Assembly (NCBI RefSeq): GCF_001646785.1 | Contig: NZ_LRRH01000070.1 | Span: 1 to 32,659, forward strand | DNA length: 32,659 bases | Direction: 5' to 3' | DNA from: Rhodococcus phenolicus | GTDB taxonomy: Bacteria; Actinomycetota; Actinomycetes; Mycobacteriales; Mycobacteriaceae | Part shown: piece by piece, positions 31,898-32,659 of the stretch | How positions within the stretch are numbered: position 1 is the first letter of the stretch | Layout: the number at the start of each line of letters is the position of its first letter | Position numbers and translations under genes: made by a program | The notes under the pieces: generated by a model | Told to the model about the DNA's origin: nothing | Database searches by the model: none | What the model saw: only the letters and a program-made list of their open reading frames with translations

Positions 31898-32659
31898 ATG
31901 TCACGGGGACCGGGGGTGCGGCAGCGCCAGATTCAGTACGCAATCTGCAAGTCGATCAACGGCGGCGGATGCACGTTCGATGAGTGCGCGGTAGGTGAGC
32001 ACAAGCTCGACGAGGATGGGGACGAGTACGAGTACAAGTTCGACGAGTGCAAGTCCTTCGAGGGATACACACACCAGTCACGGTGGTTCACCCTCAACAT
32101 GTGCGGCCTGACATCAGTCGCCTCGCCACGGTCCGAACGGGTCTCGATGGCACGCGCAGTGCATCGCATGGAGGAACAACAGATCCTCGAAACCACCACG
32201 ACGAACCCCTACGACTTCCCCTGGCTGCCCCGCAGGGCGCAGGACGTCGTTCGCGGCAACGTGTCACCGGGGCGGAAACTCTGGTTCCGCCCGATCCCGA
32301 ACGAGGACGTGCGAGTCGTCGAGCAGGCGCTCTGGGTCAACGATCCCGACGAGCTGAGTGACGACTGGGATGGGACCAGCATCGACAGGCTCCCGGTCAG
32401 CGACGTGCTCCGCACGACACTGATTCCCTGGCGATACCGAAGCGCAGACGACAACGAGCTGGACGCATGGGCGCAATACCGGCGAGCGGAGAGAGCGTTT
32501 CCCGCTGTCTTGCTCGAATGGATTGCATTCGGGACTCAAGGCTGGGTCGATCCGGCCGGCTCGGTGAAGTGGTCATCGAGGTCGCCGAGGCCGGCGGCGC
32601 CGCCGCGGAAGCGTCCGGGCAATCTTCGTGACGACCAGCTCGACCCGAAGCTGCCGTCG
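31898..32659 (+). CDS. Unrecognised protein, 3' end outside window
   Basis: The frame is open for 254 codons from ATG 31898 to the last base. There is no clear RBS. The N-terminus has four Cys in about 55 residues (AICKSINGGGCTFDEC, then FDECKSFEG), perhaps a zinc or disulfide site, followed by acidic and Trp-rich stretches (NPYDFPWLPRRA, SDDWDGTS). No family recognised. Downstream of the defence-like genes on the opposite strand. Confidence 0.65.
   Translation, partial: MSRGPGVRQRQIQYAICKSINGGGCTFDECAVGEHKLDEDGDEYEYKFDECKSFEGYTHQSRWFTLNMCGLTSVASPRSERVSMARAVHRMEEQQILETTTTNPYDFPWLPRRAQDVVRGNVSPGRKLWFRPIPNEDVRVVEQALWVNDPDELSDDWDGTSIDRLPVSDVLRTTLIPWRYRSADDNELDAWAQYRRAERAFPAVLLEWIAFGTQGWVDPAGSVKWSSRSPRPAAPPRKRPGNLRDDQLDPKLPS

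Overview
The window is high-GC DNA with actinobacterial character: GTG starts are frequent, several proteins are close to mycobacterial/rhodococcal types (CmtR-like ArsR, SHOCT small proteins, LfrA-like efflux), and codons end mostly in G or C. A plasmid or genomic island of a Rhodococcus/Gordonia/Mycobacterium-group organism is the most likely source. This is inferred from protein style only; there is no rRNA or tRNA to confirm it.

Region 1 (1-497) is the 3' end of an IS21-family element: the istB tail and repeated terminal sequence. Region 2 (513-14500 plus 23806-24176) is a copper-handling island. It holds a universal stress protein, a CopA/CopB-type P-type ATPase with an unusual CPD motif, a YncE-like beta-propeller lipoprotein in an operon with two small membrane proteins, two multicopper oxidases each preceded by a SHOCT-domain small membrane protein, a two-component system with a translationally coupled cupin, and an ABC exporter. 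Five copies of an 11-bp-periodic direct repeat (TGAAGATNNGTTGAAGA type) sit upstream of five transcription units, always in the same orientation relative to the gene, and look like the operators of the response regulator encoded in the island.

Region 3 (14501-23802) is a nested insertion. The second multicopper oxidase gene is cut by an IS3-family element (3-bp target duplication CAT). The IS3 transposase gene is itself cut by a 7.9-kb Tn3-family transposon (5-bp duplication CCCTT). The transposon carries tnpA, tetR, a 14-TM efflux pump, a degenerate universal stress protein, a hotdog thioesterase and tnpR with a res site. Its right end, 381 bp including the terminal inverted repeat, is tandemly duplicated. 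Removing both elements and one copy of each target duplication restores both genes in frame.

Region 4 (24326-26658) is an SPC-motif P1B ATPase with a CmtR-like ArsR repressor. Region 5 (26659-32659) looks like a separate, less GC-biased accessory island. It has two Abi-like HEPN proteins, an AbiTii-domain protein, two divergent serine recombinases, a small membrane protein, an unrecognised gene running off the window, and several strong stem-loops next to the HEPN genes. This is the best candidate for a defence locus. No CRISPR array, tRNA or rRNA was seen.
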